19,334 nt of DNA, taken from assembly GCA_003552425.1 (NCBI GenBank), contig PUMC01000117.1, forward strand, positions 1-19,334. The letters run 5' to 3'. Both the position numbers and the translations under genes were made by a program. Below, piece by piece: positions 1 to 8,008 of this stretch; position 1 is the stretch's first letter, and the number at the start of each line of letters is the position of its first letter. The stretch comes from Candidatus Acetothermia bacterium. GTDB lineage: Bacteria > Bipolaricaulota > Bipolaricaulia > Bipolaricaulales > Bipolaricaulaceae. The notes below the pieces were generated by a model. It was not told the DNA's origin. It was given only the letters and a program-made list of their open reading frames with translations, and ran no database searches.

Positions 1-1951
1 CCCGCCGCAGAAGTGCGTCACCCGCAGCGTGACCGTCTTCATCGTTCGCCACCTTGAGGCCGTTCACATCGGCGATGAACAGGCTCACCGGGAAGCGGCG
101 CCCCCGCGACAACCGCGCCTTCTCCTCCTCGAAGTACACGCGATTGTAGGCGCCCGTTAGGGGATCGTGCGTGCTCAGGTAACGAAGCTCTTCCTCGGCC
201 CGCTTGCGGTCGGTCATGTCACGGTTCACCGACAGGACAAGGGGGGTTCCATCCTGTTCGATGGGGCTCAGCGCACAGTCGGCCCAGTAGGAGCTGCCAT
301 CCTTCCGGCGCTTGCGTTCTTCGAACGACACCGTCTCCCCCTGCGCCAGCCGCGCGATGATGTGCTCGTAGGACACCGCAGGCGCCTCACATGCCAGGTC
401 GTGCATGATGTTGAGCTGCAGGAGTTCCTCATGGCTGTACCCCGTCTGCCCGCATGCCGCTTCGTTCGCCTCGAGGATCTGCCCGTCATAGGTCGTGATG
501 AACACAGCATCGGCCAGCCGCTCGAACAGGAGCCGAAAACGCTCCTCGCTCTCCCGCAACGCCTGCTCAGCCTGCCGGCGCTCGGTGACGTCGATGACCA
601 TCCCGGTAACAACACCTTCGGACAGCCGAGCGCTGACGAGTACGCTTCTGGTCTCGCCTCGAGCGTCCACCGCGTTGAACTCGAAGTCGCTCACCTCGCC
701 GTCTCGCTGCAGGAGTTCCATGAGGGCAATCCGATCCGCATGGTCCTTGTACAACGCAGCGGCTCCAGCCTCTCTGCACGCCGAAGCCGAGCTGTAGCCG
801 AACATGCGCCACAGGGCATCGTTGACGTACAGGAGTTCCCCCTCGAGCGTGCTTCTGTAAACACCGACCACCGCCGGGTCGACCAAATCCCGGTAGCCGC
901 GTTCCGAATCGCGGAGCTCTTGTTCGGCCTGTACCCGTTCCGTGATGTCGCGCAACAAGATCAGGCGGCCTGCGTGCCGGCCACGGCGGCCCGAAAGCGG
1001 TAGGACACGAACCTCCAAGGCCGTCTCGTTGGCACCACCCAACGCCATCTCCACCGGATCCACTGCGCCACAGCGCACAACAGCAGCAAGCTGGGGCCAC
1101 CGACCGAACACCTCCCCGCACCTGGCGCCGACAACGTCGCCGGGTAGCGCCAACAGGTGTCGGGCCGCCGGGTTGACGCTCACCACGCGTTGTGCTTCAT
1201 CGACCACGAGCACACCGTCGGGCAAAGCCTCCAACAGCGCTGTGCGGGCTACCGGCACGAGCTCGAACGGACGTGAAGGAAGAAGGCTCCAGGCAAGGAC
1301 GATCGCCGTGCCCCCAAAGGCCAACGCAGTCAGGTTCAGACCGCTGCCGGGCAGGATATCAAGCATGTAGACTGCGCTTCCCAGAAGGGGGACCGCCATA
1401 GCGGCGAGCAACACCCAGGCCTTCCTCCGCTGTGATGAGGACCCGTGCCATGCCCAGCAAGCCATCCGCCACGCCGCCGCCAGCAGACATCCGTAGATCC
1501 AAACCAGGAAAACATAGAACAGCGGACCGTGGTGGTAGATGAGGACCCCAGTGCCCGCCGGACCAGGAGAAAAACCTACCCACACGAGGCCATGGAGGGC
1601 GTTCGTCGCCGTCAGGGCCACGTTGACCACGGGAACCACCCACAGCCCAATGCGCACCCCTCCGCCGAGCGGGCGATCGGCTCGGGTAAACGCCCAGACG
1701 AACAGGACAAACAACGGACCGAAAGCGTTGATCGCCGCGTGTTCAAGCGTTGATAACGCGATCTTGACCGACGGAATCACGATCACTGTCTCCAGGCCCG
1801 ACACAAGCGTGTAGCAGGCGGCCGTGGCGAGCAGGTAAGCGAGCCACCGCGCCCCCGGGATCGTGCCGGTGCGCCTAACGAGTATCGCCAGCACGAAGCA
1901 GACCATCGCTGTGCTGAACAGCACAGCCCAGCTCAACACCGGTTGCAGCAT
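1..1951 (-). CDS. Membrane diguanylate cyclase, 7TM-PAS-PAS-PAS-GGDEF (3' end outside window)
   Basis: Reads open for 650 codons from ATG at 1951 to the left edge with no stop, so the C-terminus is missing. Residues about 1-215 are very hydrophobic, in the pattern of the seven-helix N-terminal domain found in histidine kinases and GGDEF proteins. Three PAS domains follow at about 235-345, 349-465 and 465-590; the first and third end in a DITER/DMTDR-type boundary. The GGDEF domain begins with HDPLTG (H595) and reaches the metal-binding Asp (about D628, in IADVNGLK) and a GH..GD segment; the GG(D/E)EF signature itself lies beyond the window. Family role: makes c-di-GMP from two GTP, here probably in response to a membrane or ligand signal. 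GGGGAG and AGGAAG precede the ATG. It is divergent from a c-di-GMP phosphodiesterase. Catalytic competence cannot be judged without the missing end. Confidence 0.9.
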   Translation of the reverse strand, partial: MLQPVLSWAVLFSTAMVCFVLAILVRRTGTIPGARWLAYLLATAACYTLVSGLETVIVIPSVKIALSTLEHAAINAFGPLFVLFVWAFTRADRPLGGGVRIGLWVVPVVNVALTATNALHGLVWVGFSPGPAGTGVLIYHHGPLFYVFLVWIYGCLLAAAWRMACWAWHGSSSQRRKAWVLLAAMAVPLLGSAVYMLDILPGSGLNLTALAFGGTAIVLAWSLLPSRPFELVPVARTALLEALPDGVLVVDEAQRVVSVNPAARHLLALPGDVVGARCGEVFGRWPQLAAVVRCGAVDPVEMALGGANETALEVRVLPLSGRRGRHAGRLILLRDITERVQAEQELRDSERGYRDLVDPAVVGVYRSTLEGELLYVNDALWRMFGYSSASACREAGAAALYKDHADRIALMELLQRDGEVSDFEFNAVDARGETRSVLVSARLSEGVVTGMVIDVTERRQAEQALRESEERFRLLFERLADAVFITTYDGQILEANEAACGQTGYSHEELLQLNIMHDLACEAPAVSYEHIIARLAQGETVSFEERKRRKDGSSYWADCALSPIEQDGTPLVLSVNRDMTDRKRAEEELRYLSTHDPLTGAYNRVYFEEEKARLSRGRRFPVSLFIADVNGLKVANDEDGHAAGDALLRR

Positions 1952-1982
1952 CTTCCTACACTCCCCTGCCCCTTTCTAGGTA

Positions 1983-1988
1983 ATCGTA
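1983..1988 (-). promoter_or_regulatory. Candidate -10 box of the diguanylate cyclase gene
   Basis: TACGAT on the minus strand lies 31 bases before the ATG at 1951, matching the TAnnnT boxes seen at similar distance before other genes here. No good -35 is visible 17 bases upstream. Confidence 0.35.
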
Positions 1989-2124
1989 GGGGAGGGGTCC
2001 GACGAAACTCTTCCCAACTGTCTCTTCTGACCCTGACGTTCGCGGCCCGCCCAGTTGCGGCATTTCCTAGGCCGACAACACGCAGGATCAAAATCCACCG
2101 CCCTCTCGTGCCCCCAAGCTTTTC

Positions 2125-2133
2125 TGCTATAGT
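2125..2133 (+). promoter_or_regulatory. Extended -10 promoter of the HD-GYP gene
   Basis: TGCTATAGT is an extended -10 element (TG-n-TATAGT). It predicts transcription from about 2140 and a leader of about 32 bases with the Shine-Dalgarno AAGGAG. This also argues against translation starting at the upstream TTG at 2139. No consensus -35 is evident, which is common for extended -10 promoters. Confidence 0.6.
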
Positions 2134-2171
2134 GATGGTTGGGGCTGTCGCAGCCATCGAAGGAGCCGCGC

Positions 2172-4646
2172 ATGCGCAGGGAACACAAGGACCGAACCGA
2201 ACACGGTGGCGAGCGTGCCGCGCACGGTCGCAGCGAGAAGCGTGTCTTTGTCGTCGATCGACGCGTCGCAGACGAGGTTCGTCGGTACCTTGCCGATACG
2301 GGACTGGACGTCGTTTCCGTTGAACAGTCGAGCCTGCGGGCGTTCCGCGGAGCAAGCACAGAGCACGGGGGGCGGAAGGGGCCGGCGGACTTGACCGATG
2401 ACCTCGAACAGCAGGAGCGCTTTGCCCAACTGCTCGAGGTGTTCTTCTCGCAGTCGCTCAGCGGGTTCTTCTTCATGATGCTCGATGAGCCGATCGTGTG
2501 GAACGATTCTGTCGACAAGGAAGGGGCGCTCGACTACGCCTTCACCCACCAGCGGATGACAAAGGTCAACCAGGCGCTGCTCGACCAGTACGGAGCGGAA
2601 GAAGCGGAGTTTCTCGGCTTGACGCCAGGAGAACTGTTCCAACACGACCTCGCGCATGGACGCCGCATCTGGCGTGGACTGTTCGACAGGGGCCGCTGGC
2701 ACGTTGAGACACGGGAGCGCCGTATGGACGGCACCCCGATCGTTATCGATGGGGACTACCTCTGCCTCTACGATAAACAGGGCCGCATCATCGGCCACTT
2801 CGGCGTTCAGCACGATATCACCGAACGTAAGCTGACGATCCAGTCGTTGGAGGAAGAGCGCGAGCGGATGCGTTCGATCATGGAAGCGACGAACACGCAC
2901 CTTGACACGATCGATGCGGACTTCAACCTTCTCCATGTGGATCCTGTCTGGCAGAGAATCTACGGCGATCCAGGGGGGCGCAAGTGCTACGCGTACTTCA
3001 TGGGGCGTGCGGAACCCTGTCCGACATGCCGGGTACCCGAGGCCCTGGAGACCGGCAAGGTGGTTGTCTCCGAGCAGTATCTGACTGAGGAGGACCGGTT
3101 CTTCGAGGTCCACACCGTCCCGTTTCGGAACGCGGCGGGGGCGCAGATGGTTGCGGAGTTCAACGTGGACATCACGGAGCGCAAGCGGGTTGAACGCGCG
3201 TTGGCCCGAAGCGAGGCCTACAACGCCGCCGTCGTGGAGGCGATTCCGGATCTCATCATCCTACGCGACCGCAACGGGACGTACGTCGACATCATGGCAC
3301 CTTCTGAGGATAAGCTGGCCTTGCCGGCCGAAACCCTTCTCCAGAAGAAGCTCGAGGATGTCCACACGGCGGACGACGCTTCCCGTATCCTGGCATCGAT
3401 CCGCAAGGCGTTGGCGACGGGGACGCTTCAGACTGTGGAGTACGAGCTCGAGGTGCCGGCGGGGCGGCGCTGGTTTGAGGCACGCATGGTGCCCATGGCC
3501 AACGAGGAGATCCTCTCGCTCATCCGCGACATCACCGAACGTCGGTTGGCCGAGGAGGCTATCCGGGCGAGCGAGGCGCGACACCGCCAGCTGTTCGAGG
3601 ACTCGCCTGTCGCGTTGCTTGAGGAGGATTACTCCGCGGTGAAGCGCGCGATGGATGCGCTGCGCGCCGCCGGCGTGACCGATCTGGACGCCTACTTCGA
3701 GGACCATCCGGACGTTGTGCGAACGTGGGTGGACAGCGTTCGCTTTCTGAGGACGAACCATGCAGCGCGCGCCCTGTTCGCGACGGGCGGGGCGAAGGAC
3801 GTGCTGGTCCACATGAAGCGCGAGGCCCCAACGACCCTCTGCGACTTGTTCCGCCGCGAGTTTATCGACCTGTTCGCCGGACAGACAGACGTGAGCTACA
3901 GGGCCCAGGAGAGGGATTCCCAGGGGAATACCCTGGAGACGGTTGTACGGCTGTCCGTGGTCCCCGGTCACGAAGAGGAGCTAGACCGTGTGCTCGTGTC
4001 GATCCAGGATGTGACCGAGCAGGTCCGCGCCCAGGCGGAGGTGGAACAGAGCTACCTCCAGGTACGCAAGATCTTCGAAGGTACCGTGGCGTCGCTGTCG
4101 GCACTGTCCGAGACGCGCGACCCGTACACCGCAGGGCATCAGCGGCGGGTGGCCCGATTGGCCTGCGCCATCGGCGGCCGCCTGCGGATGGATGAGGAAC
4201 GTGGTGAAGGGCTGCGTGTAGCGGCACTCCTGCACGATATCGGGAAGGTGTCGGTCGCAGCGGAGATCTTGAACAAACCAACACAGCTCACGGGACTCGA
4301 GTTCAGGATGATCCGGGAACACAGCAGAGCGGGCAGCGACATCCTCCGCGACATTGCGTTCCCCTGGCCGGTGGCGGAGATCGTGCTCCAACACCACGAA
4401 CGGCTGGACGGCTCCGGGTACCCACAGGGACTTACGGAACAGAGTATCTTACTGGAAGCACAGGTTCTGGCGGTCGCCGACGTGGTGGAAGCCATGGCCT
4501 CACACCGGCCGTACCGTCCTGCGCCGGGTGTCGACGCCGCCCTCGCCGAGATCCGTGCTGGAGCCGGCACCCTGTACAACGAACATGCGGTCGCCGTGTG
4601 CGTTGAGCTCTTCGCGGAAGGTTTCGTGCTCGAGGCTGAGGTTTGA
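2172..4646 (+). CDS. Multi-PAS HD-GYP domain protein, c-di-GMP phosphodiesterase
   Basis: 824 aa from ATG 2172, chosen because AAGGAG lies six bases upstream; an in-frame TTG at 2139 sits at the predicted transcript start. No transmembrane segment, so cytoplasmic. At least three PAS domains are visible (about 75-215, 220-335, 345-455), each ending near a DITER motif, plus a divergent PAS-like region (about 460-610) ending in QDVTEQ. PAS2 carries a cysteine cluster, C272, C283 and C286. The C-terminal HD-GYP domain (about 625-800) has LLHDIGK (H688, D689) and HHERLDGSGYP (GYP at 749-751), so the metal site and signature are intact. Family role: hydrolyses c-di-GMP to pGpG or GMP. The gene is divergent from a diguanylate cyclase, suggesting paired control of one pool. 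A radical SAM gene follows after 43 bases, possibly in one transcript. Confidence 0.93.
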   Translation: MRREHKDRTEHGGERAAHGRSEKRVFVVDRRVADEVRRYLADTGLDVVSVEQSSLRAFRGASTEHGGRKGPADLTDDLEQQERFAQLLEVFFSQSLSGFFFMMLDEPIVWNDSVDKEGALDYAFTHQRMTKVNQALLDQYGAEEAEFLGLTPGELFQHDLAHGRRIWRGLFDRGRWHVETRERRMDGTPIVIDGDYLCLYDKQGRIIGHFGVQHDITERKLTIQSLEEERERMRSIMEATNTHLDTIDADFNLLHVDPVWQRIYGDPGGRKCYAYFMGRAEPCPTCRVPEALETGKVVVSEQYLTEEDRFFEVHTVPFRNAAGAQMVAEFNVDITERKRVERALARSEAYNAAVVEAIPDLIILRDRNGTYVDIMAPSEDKLALPAETLLQKKLEDVHTADDASRILASIRKALATGTLQTVEYELEVPAGRRWFEARMVPMANEEILSLIRDITERRLAEEAIRASEARHRQLFEDSPVALLEEDYSAVKRAMDALRAAGVTDLDAYFEDHPDVVRTWVDSVRFLRTNHAARALFATGGAKDVLVHMKREAPTTLCDLFRREFIDLFAGQTDVSYRAQERDSQGNTLETVVRLSVVPGHEEELDRVLVSIQDVTEQVRAQAEVEQSYLQVRKIFEGTVASLSALSETRDPYTAGHQRRVARLACAIGGRLRMDEERGEGLRVAALLHDIGKVSVAAEILNKPTQLTGLEFRMIREHSRAGSDILRDIAFPWPVAEIVLQHHERLDGSGYPQGLTEQSILLEAQVLAVADVVEAMASHRPYRPAPGVDAALAEIRAGAGTLYNEHAVAVCVELFAEGFVLEAEV

Positions 4647-4689
4647 GGCTTCATCTTCGGCGAGAAGACAGCGATCAAGAGGAGCTTTG

Positions 4690-5592
4690 GTGGAGCTTGC
4701 CGGCATCCACGTACTGCTGACCTACACGTGCACCCTGGAGTGCGATCACTGCTTCACCTGGGGCAGTCCCCGGAACTGGGGGACGATGAGCCTGAGCGCC
4801 CTGCTGGAGATCCTGCGTCAGGCTCGGGCGTTGGGCTCGGTACGGTGGGTCTACTTCGAGGGGGGCGAGCCGTTTCTCCACTACCCGCTGTTGGCCCGAG
4901 GTGTCCAGGACGCCCACACGCTCGGGTTCAAGGTGGGGGTCGTGACAAACGCTTACTGGGCCACGACGCCTGACGATGCGCGGATCTGGCTCGCGCCGTT
5001 GGCCGAAGCACTCAGCGACCTTTCGGTGAGCACCGACCCGTTCCATGGAGAGCAGGCACACGCTCGGTGCGCCCAGGCGGCCCGACAGGCTGCGCAAGAA
5101 CTCGGCATCCCGACGGAGTTCCTCACCGTCAGCGCGCAGAGGGCGGTCGACGCACCCTCGGCGGGGGCGTCCGCCAGCGGGGAGTCCGATGTGATGCACC
5201 GTGGGCGGGCAACGGAGACGCTTGTCCACGGGAAGCCGCTTCTTGATTGGCGTACGTTCGACAGTTGCCCGCACGAGGAACTCGGCGCCCCGAAGCGCGT
5301 GCACATCGATCCCTTCGGACACGTCCATCTCTGTCAGGGGATCGCACTGGGCAGCGTGTCCGAAACCGATCTCGCGCGGATCTGTCGCCGGTACGACCCG
5401 ACCGCCGACCCACTGATCGGCCCTCTGCAAAGCGGCGGTCCGGCCGAGCTTGCCCGCCGTTATCACGTGGTGTGCGACGAAGGTTTCGTCGATGCTTGCC
5501 ATCTCTGCTACGCGGTGCGGGTGAAGCTCCGGGGGCGTTTCCCGAAGACACTGGCTCCCGATCAAATGTACGGGCTGTTCGCCCCTCCCTGA
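4690..5592 (+). CDS. Radical SAM protein with C-terminal auxiliary cysteine cluster (twitch/SPASM-like)
   Basis: 300 aa from GTG 4690 (TTG 4687 is equally close), preceded by AAGAGGAG. The N-terminus has the radical SAM CX3CX2C motif (C14, C18, C21), which holds the [4Fe-4S] cluster that cleaves S-adenosylmethionine, and GGEP at 58-61 for SAM binding. The C-terminal part has five more cysteines (C193, C215, C262, C270, C273) in an arrangement like the twitch or SPASM extension that binds an auxiliary Fe-S cluster. Such proteins often modify peptides or enzymes. I see no precursor peptide next to it and cannot name the substrate. It lies 43 bases after the HD-GYP gene on the same strand and 34 bases before the transporter gene, which has its own -10-like box. 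Enzyme class is sure; function is unknown. Confidence 0.85.
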   Translation: MELAGIHVLLTYTCTLECDHCFTWGSPRNWGTMSLSALLEILRQARALGSVRWVYFEGGEPFLHYPLLARGVQDAHTLGFKVGVVTNAYWATTPDDARIWLAPLAEALSDLSVSTDPFHGEQAHARCAQAARQAAQELGIPTEFLTVSAQRAVDAPSAGASASGESDVMHRGRATETLVHGKPLLDWRTFDSCPHEELGAPKRVHIDPFGHVHLCQGIALGSVSETDLARICRRYDPTADPLIGPLQSGGPAELARRYHVVCDEGFVDACHLCYAVRVKLRGRFPKTLAPDQMYGLFAPP

Positions 5593-5612
5593 GCATCGAA
5601 TGCCCGATGGGG

Positions 5613-5618
5613 TAAGCT
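5613..5618 (+). promoter_or_regulatory. -10-like TAAGCT box just before the transporter start (leaderless type)
   Basis: TAAGCT ends eight bases before ATG 5627, with no Shine-Dalgarno in between. That spacing puts the transcript start on or next to the start codon. Confidence 0.45.
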
Positions 5619-5626
5619 GGGGCGCG

Positions 5627-6856
5627 ATGGTCCGAAAGCGCATGTTCGCTCCAAGAACCCGTCTGCCGAAGGGAAAACAGCGCCGTCGGGAGCGCGATGC
5701 AGACGTGACGCCCGGTAGGGCTCAACTAGGATCGTTTGCGTTCGGCCTGTCCGAGTTCGGCGGGGCAATCGGCGACTTCGGTACGCTCGTACCCTTCGCC
5801 GTGGGGCTGATCACCGTGTGCGGGCTCTCCCCGGCGGGGCTTCTGATCACCCTGGGGCTGGCCAACCTGACGACCGGTCTGGTGTTCCGTCTTCCGATCC
5901 CCATCCAACCGATGAAAGTGCTCGGTGCCATGGCCATCGCCCAAGCATGGGCCCCGACCCAGGTGTACACCGCTGCGCTGGCTATGGGCGCGCTGTGGCT
6001 TGTTCTCGGTGCCAGCGGCACCATGGGGCTCCTCGGCCGCTGGACCCCGGATCCGGTTGTGCGGGGCATCCAGATCGCCCTTGGCGTCAACCTGGGGCTC
6101 CAAGGGGCGCGCTGGATCGCCGGGGAGTGGTGGTTGGGCCTCGCTGCTTTGGGACTGATCCTCGTCTTTCGCTTTATGCGACGCTTCCCGGCCTCGATCG
6201 CCGTGGTGGCGTTCGGGGTGGGGGTGATGGCCGTGCGGGGACACCTCAGCGGCCTGCCCGGACCTGGTCTCTCGCTCCCCACGTTGACCCCGCCCGACCT
6301 CGGGCTCCTGTGGCCGGCCTTTCGTGATGGTGGGCTGGCGCAAGTTCCCCTCACGATCACCAACTCCGTGATCGCCACGGCCATCCTCCTGCGACGCTGG
6401 TTCCCCCACCGCCCGTTGACCGAGCGCAAGCTGGCTCTCAGTGTGGGGCTCCTCAACGCAACGCTTCCCCTTCTGGGGTCGATGCCCCTCTGCCATGGCG
6501 CCGGAGGGCTGGCGGCCCGCTATCACTTCGGGGCGCGCACGGGTGGGGCAAACCTGATCGAGGGTACGCTCGAGCTTGTGGCGGGCCTCGTGTTCTCCGC
6601 TTCGCTCGCCGCGCTCCTCGTGCGCTTTCCGATGGCCGTCTTGGGAGCGATGATGCTCTGGGTGGGTGTGGAACTTGCCAAGTTCGGCCGCGAGCTTCGT
6701 CTCGACTGGATGCTGGCACCGGCTCTGGCCACGGTGGCCGGTACCCTGGCGATGAACATCGCCGTGGGGTTCGCAGCAGGGCTTGCCGTCCACTACCTGA
6801 TGTACCGTGACCCGGCGGCGAGGCGGCCGCGGTACGTTGGCCACCGATCACCGTAG
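5627..6856 (+). CDS. MOT1/SulP-like molybdate or sulfate transporter
   Basis: 409 aa, polytopic inner-membrane protein with about 10-12 hydrophobic segments. Two motifs identify the MOT1 (molybdate transporter) group related to SulP: GGAIGDFGTLVPF (about 45-57) and PIPIQPMK (about 90-97). No STAS domain follows the membrane part, unlike classic SulP sulfate permeases and as in MOT1. Expected role is oxyanion uptake, molybdate or sulfate; the sequence alone cannot tell which. ATG 5627 is chosen because a TAAGCT box lies eight bases upstream and no Shine-Dalgarno is present; ATG 5600 and ATG 5642 are alternatives. The first 30 residues are strongly basic and probably cytoplasmic. No molybdopterin gene is nearby to support molybdate. 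Confidence 0.82.
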   Translation: MVRKRMFAPRTRLPKGKQRRRERDADVTPGRAQLGSFAFGLSEFGGAIGDFGTLVPFAVGLITVCGLSPAGLLITLGLANLTTGLVFRLPIPIQPMKVLGAMAIAQAWAPTQVYTAALAMGALWLVLGASGTMGLLGRWTPDPVVRGIQIALGVNLGLQGARWIAGEWWLGLAALGLILVFRFMRRFPASIAVVAFGVGVMAVRGHLSGLPGPGLSLPTLTPPDLGLLWPAFRDGGLAQVPLTITNSVIATAILLRRWFPHRPLTERKLALSVGLLNATLPLLGSMPLCHGAGGLAARYHFGARTGGANLIEGTLELVAGLVFSASLAALLVRFPMAVLGAMMLWVGVELAKFGRELRLDWMLAPALATVAGTLAMNIAVGFAAGLAVHYLMYRDPAARRPRYVGHRSP

Positions 6857-6908
6857 GCCCCTCCTGGGGTCACAGGCAGAGATCGAGCCATCGGTCGCCA
6901 AACGCGGT

Positions 6909-6914
6909 TAGAAT
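6909..6914 (+). promoter_or_regulatory. -10-like TAGAAT box just before the DUF21 gene start (leaderless type)
   Basis: TAGAAT ends five bases before ATG 6920. There is no Shine-Dalgarno, so transcription should begin at about the start codon. Confidence 0.45.
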
Positions 6915-6919
6915 TGCGC

Positions 6920-8008
6920 ATGGCGTGGCTCAACTGGATCGGAATCCTGTTCTGCCTCTCACAGTCGGCGCTGCTGTCGGGGATGAACCTGGCGTTGTTC
7001 TCACTGAGCAAGCTGGAGCTGGAGGTGGAGGCCAGGAAACACAACCCTCGCGCGAAGAAGATCCTGCTCCTTCGAGAGAACGCCAACTTCGCCCTGGTGA
7101 CCATGCTGTGGGGCAACGTGGGCGTGAACGTGCTGCTGGCCCTGTTATCGGGCTCTGTGCTCACTGGAGTGGCGGCGTTCTTGTTCTCCACCGTGGTGAT
7201 CACGGTGTTCGCGGAGATCATCCCGCAGGCGTACTTTTCCCGCCATGCCTTGCGCGTGGTTGCTGCCCTGTCGCCTGTGCTGCGTGCTTATCAGCTGCTG
7301 CTCTACCCCGTTGCCCGGCCCACGGCTTGGGCCCTCGATGCCTGGCTCGGGGGGGAGCACGTGCGGTACTTCCGTGAGCAGGACCTGCGCCGGGTGATCC
7401 GCCTCCACATGGAGGCCACCGAGACCGAGATCGCCCGGATCGAGGGGCAGGGAGCACTCAACTTCCTCGATCTCGACGATGTTCCGCTGGACGACGCGGG
7501 TGAGCAGGTCAGCCCCGACAGCGTGATCGAGCTTCCGTTCGACGGATATCGCCCGCGCTTCCCGTCCATCGACCCCTCCGTTGACGATCCGTTCTTGCGA
7601 CGGATCCACCGGTCGGGCAAGAGCTGGGTGATCATCACCGACCCGCAAGGAGAACCGCAGCTTGCGCTGAGGGCGGACGACTTCCTCCGCGAGGCGTTGT
7701 TTGCCCATGAGCGGTTCAACCCTCACCGGCACTGTCACCGACCGATCATCGTCCGCGATCCCAAGGGCAAACTGGGCGCTTCGATTGCCCGATTCCGCGT
7801 GCGCCCTGGAGATACGGACGATGACATCGTTGACGACGACGTGATCCTCCTTTGGAACACTCAGCGGAGGGTGATCACCGGTACCGACATCCTGGGACGG
7901 TTGCTACGCGGTATCGCACGCCCGCCGACGGAAAGTAGGTCGGCGACCCCCCCCGACGCTACGGCGTCGTCAGTGCACCGGCTGCGGGTCGATCAACCAC
8001 CACAGTAA
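6920..8008 (+). CDS. CNNM/DUF21-type membrane protein
   Basis: 362 aa from ATG 6920 (TTG 6914 overlaps the -10 box and is less likely). Residues about 1-140 form three or four membrane segments with the CNNM/DUF21 pattern: SGMNLALFSLSKLELE near the N-terminus and FAEIIPQAY at about 98-106. The family includes CorC/HlyC and CNNM proteins linked to magnesium or other cation transport. The cytoplasmic half (about 145-345) does not show a clear CBS pair like that of most relatives, though IELPF and VITGTDILGRLL are CBS-like fragments; it may be a divergent pair. The tail (about 335-362) is Pro/Ser/Thr-rich. Its last 50 bases overlap the convergent nagB gene. Confidence 0.75.
   Translation: MAWLNWIGILFCLSQSALLSGMNLALFSLSKLELEVEARKHNPRAKKILLLRENANFALVTMLWGNVGVNVLLALLSGSVLTGVAAFLFSTVVITVFAEIIPQAYFSRHALRVVAALSPVLRAYQLLLYPVARPTAWALDAWLGGEHVRYFREQDLRRVIRLHMEATETEIARIEGQGALNFLDLDDVPLDDAGEQVSPDSVIELPFDGYRPRFPSIDPSVDDPFLRRIHRSGKSWVIITDPQGEPQLALRADDFLREALFAHERFNPHRHCHRPIIVRDPKGKLGASIARFRVRPGDTDDDIVDDDVILLWNTQRRVITGTDILGRLLRGIARPPTESRSATPPDATASSVHRLRVDQPPQ

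Noticed and set aside
167..1003. 278-codon plus-strand frame
   Set aside because: It is antisense to the PAS/GGDEF gene, which has recognisable domains throughout; the product matches nothing and reflects high GC.
4354..4689. Upstream extension of the radical SAM frame into the HD-GYP gene
   Set aside because: The extension is out-of-frame HD-GYP sequence, Arg/Ser/Thr-rich; the real start is at 4687-4690 behind AAGAGGAG.
5726..6844. 372-codon minus-strand frame opposite the transporter
   Set aside because: Product is His/Gly/Arg/Pro-rich with no domain, a typical shadow of a hydrophobic gene in GC-rich DNA.
6857..6870. CCCC-TCCT-GGGG after the transporter stop as a terminator
   Set aside because: Only four base pairs and no T-run.
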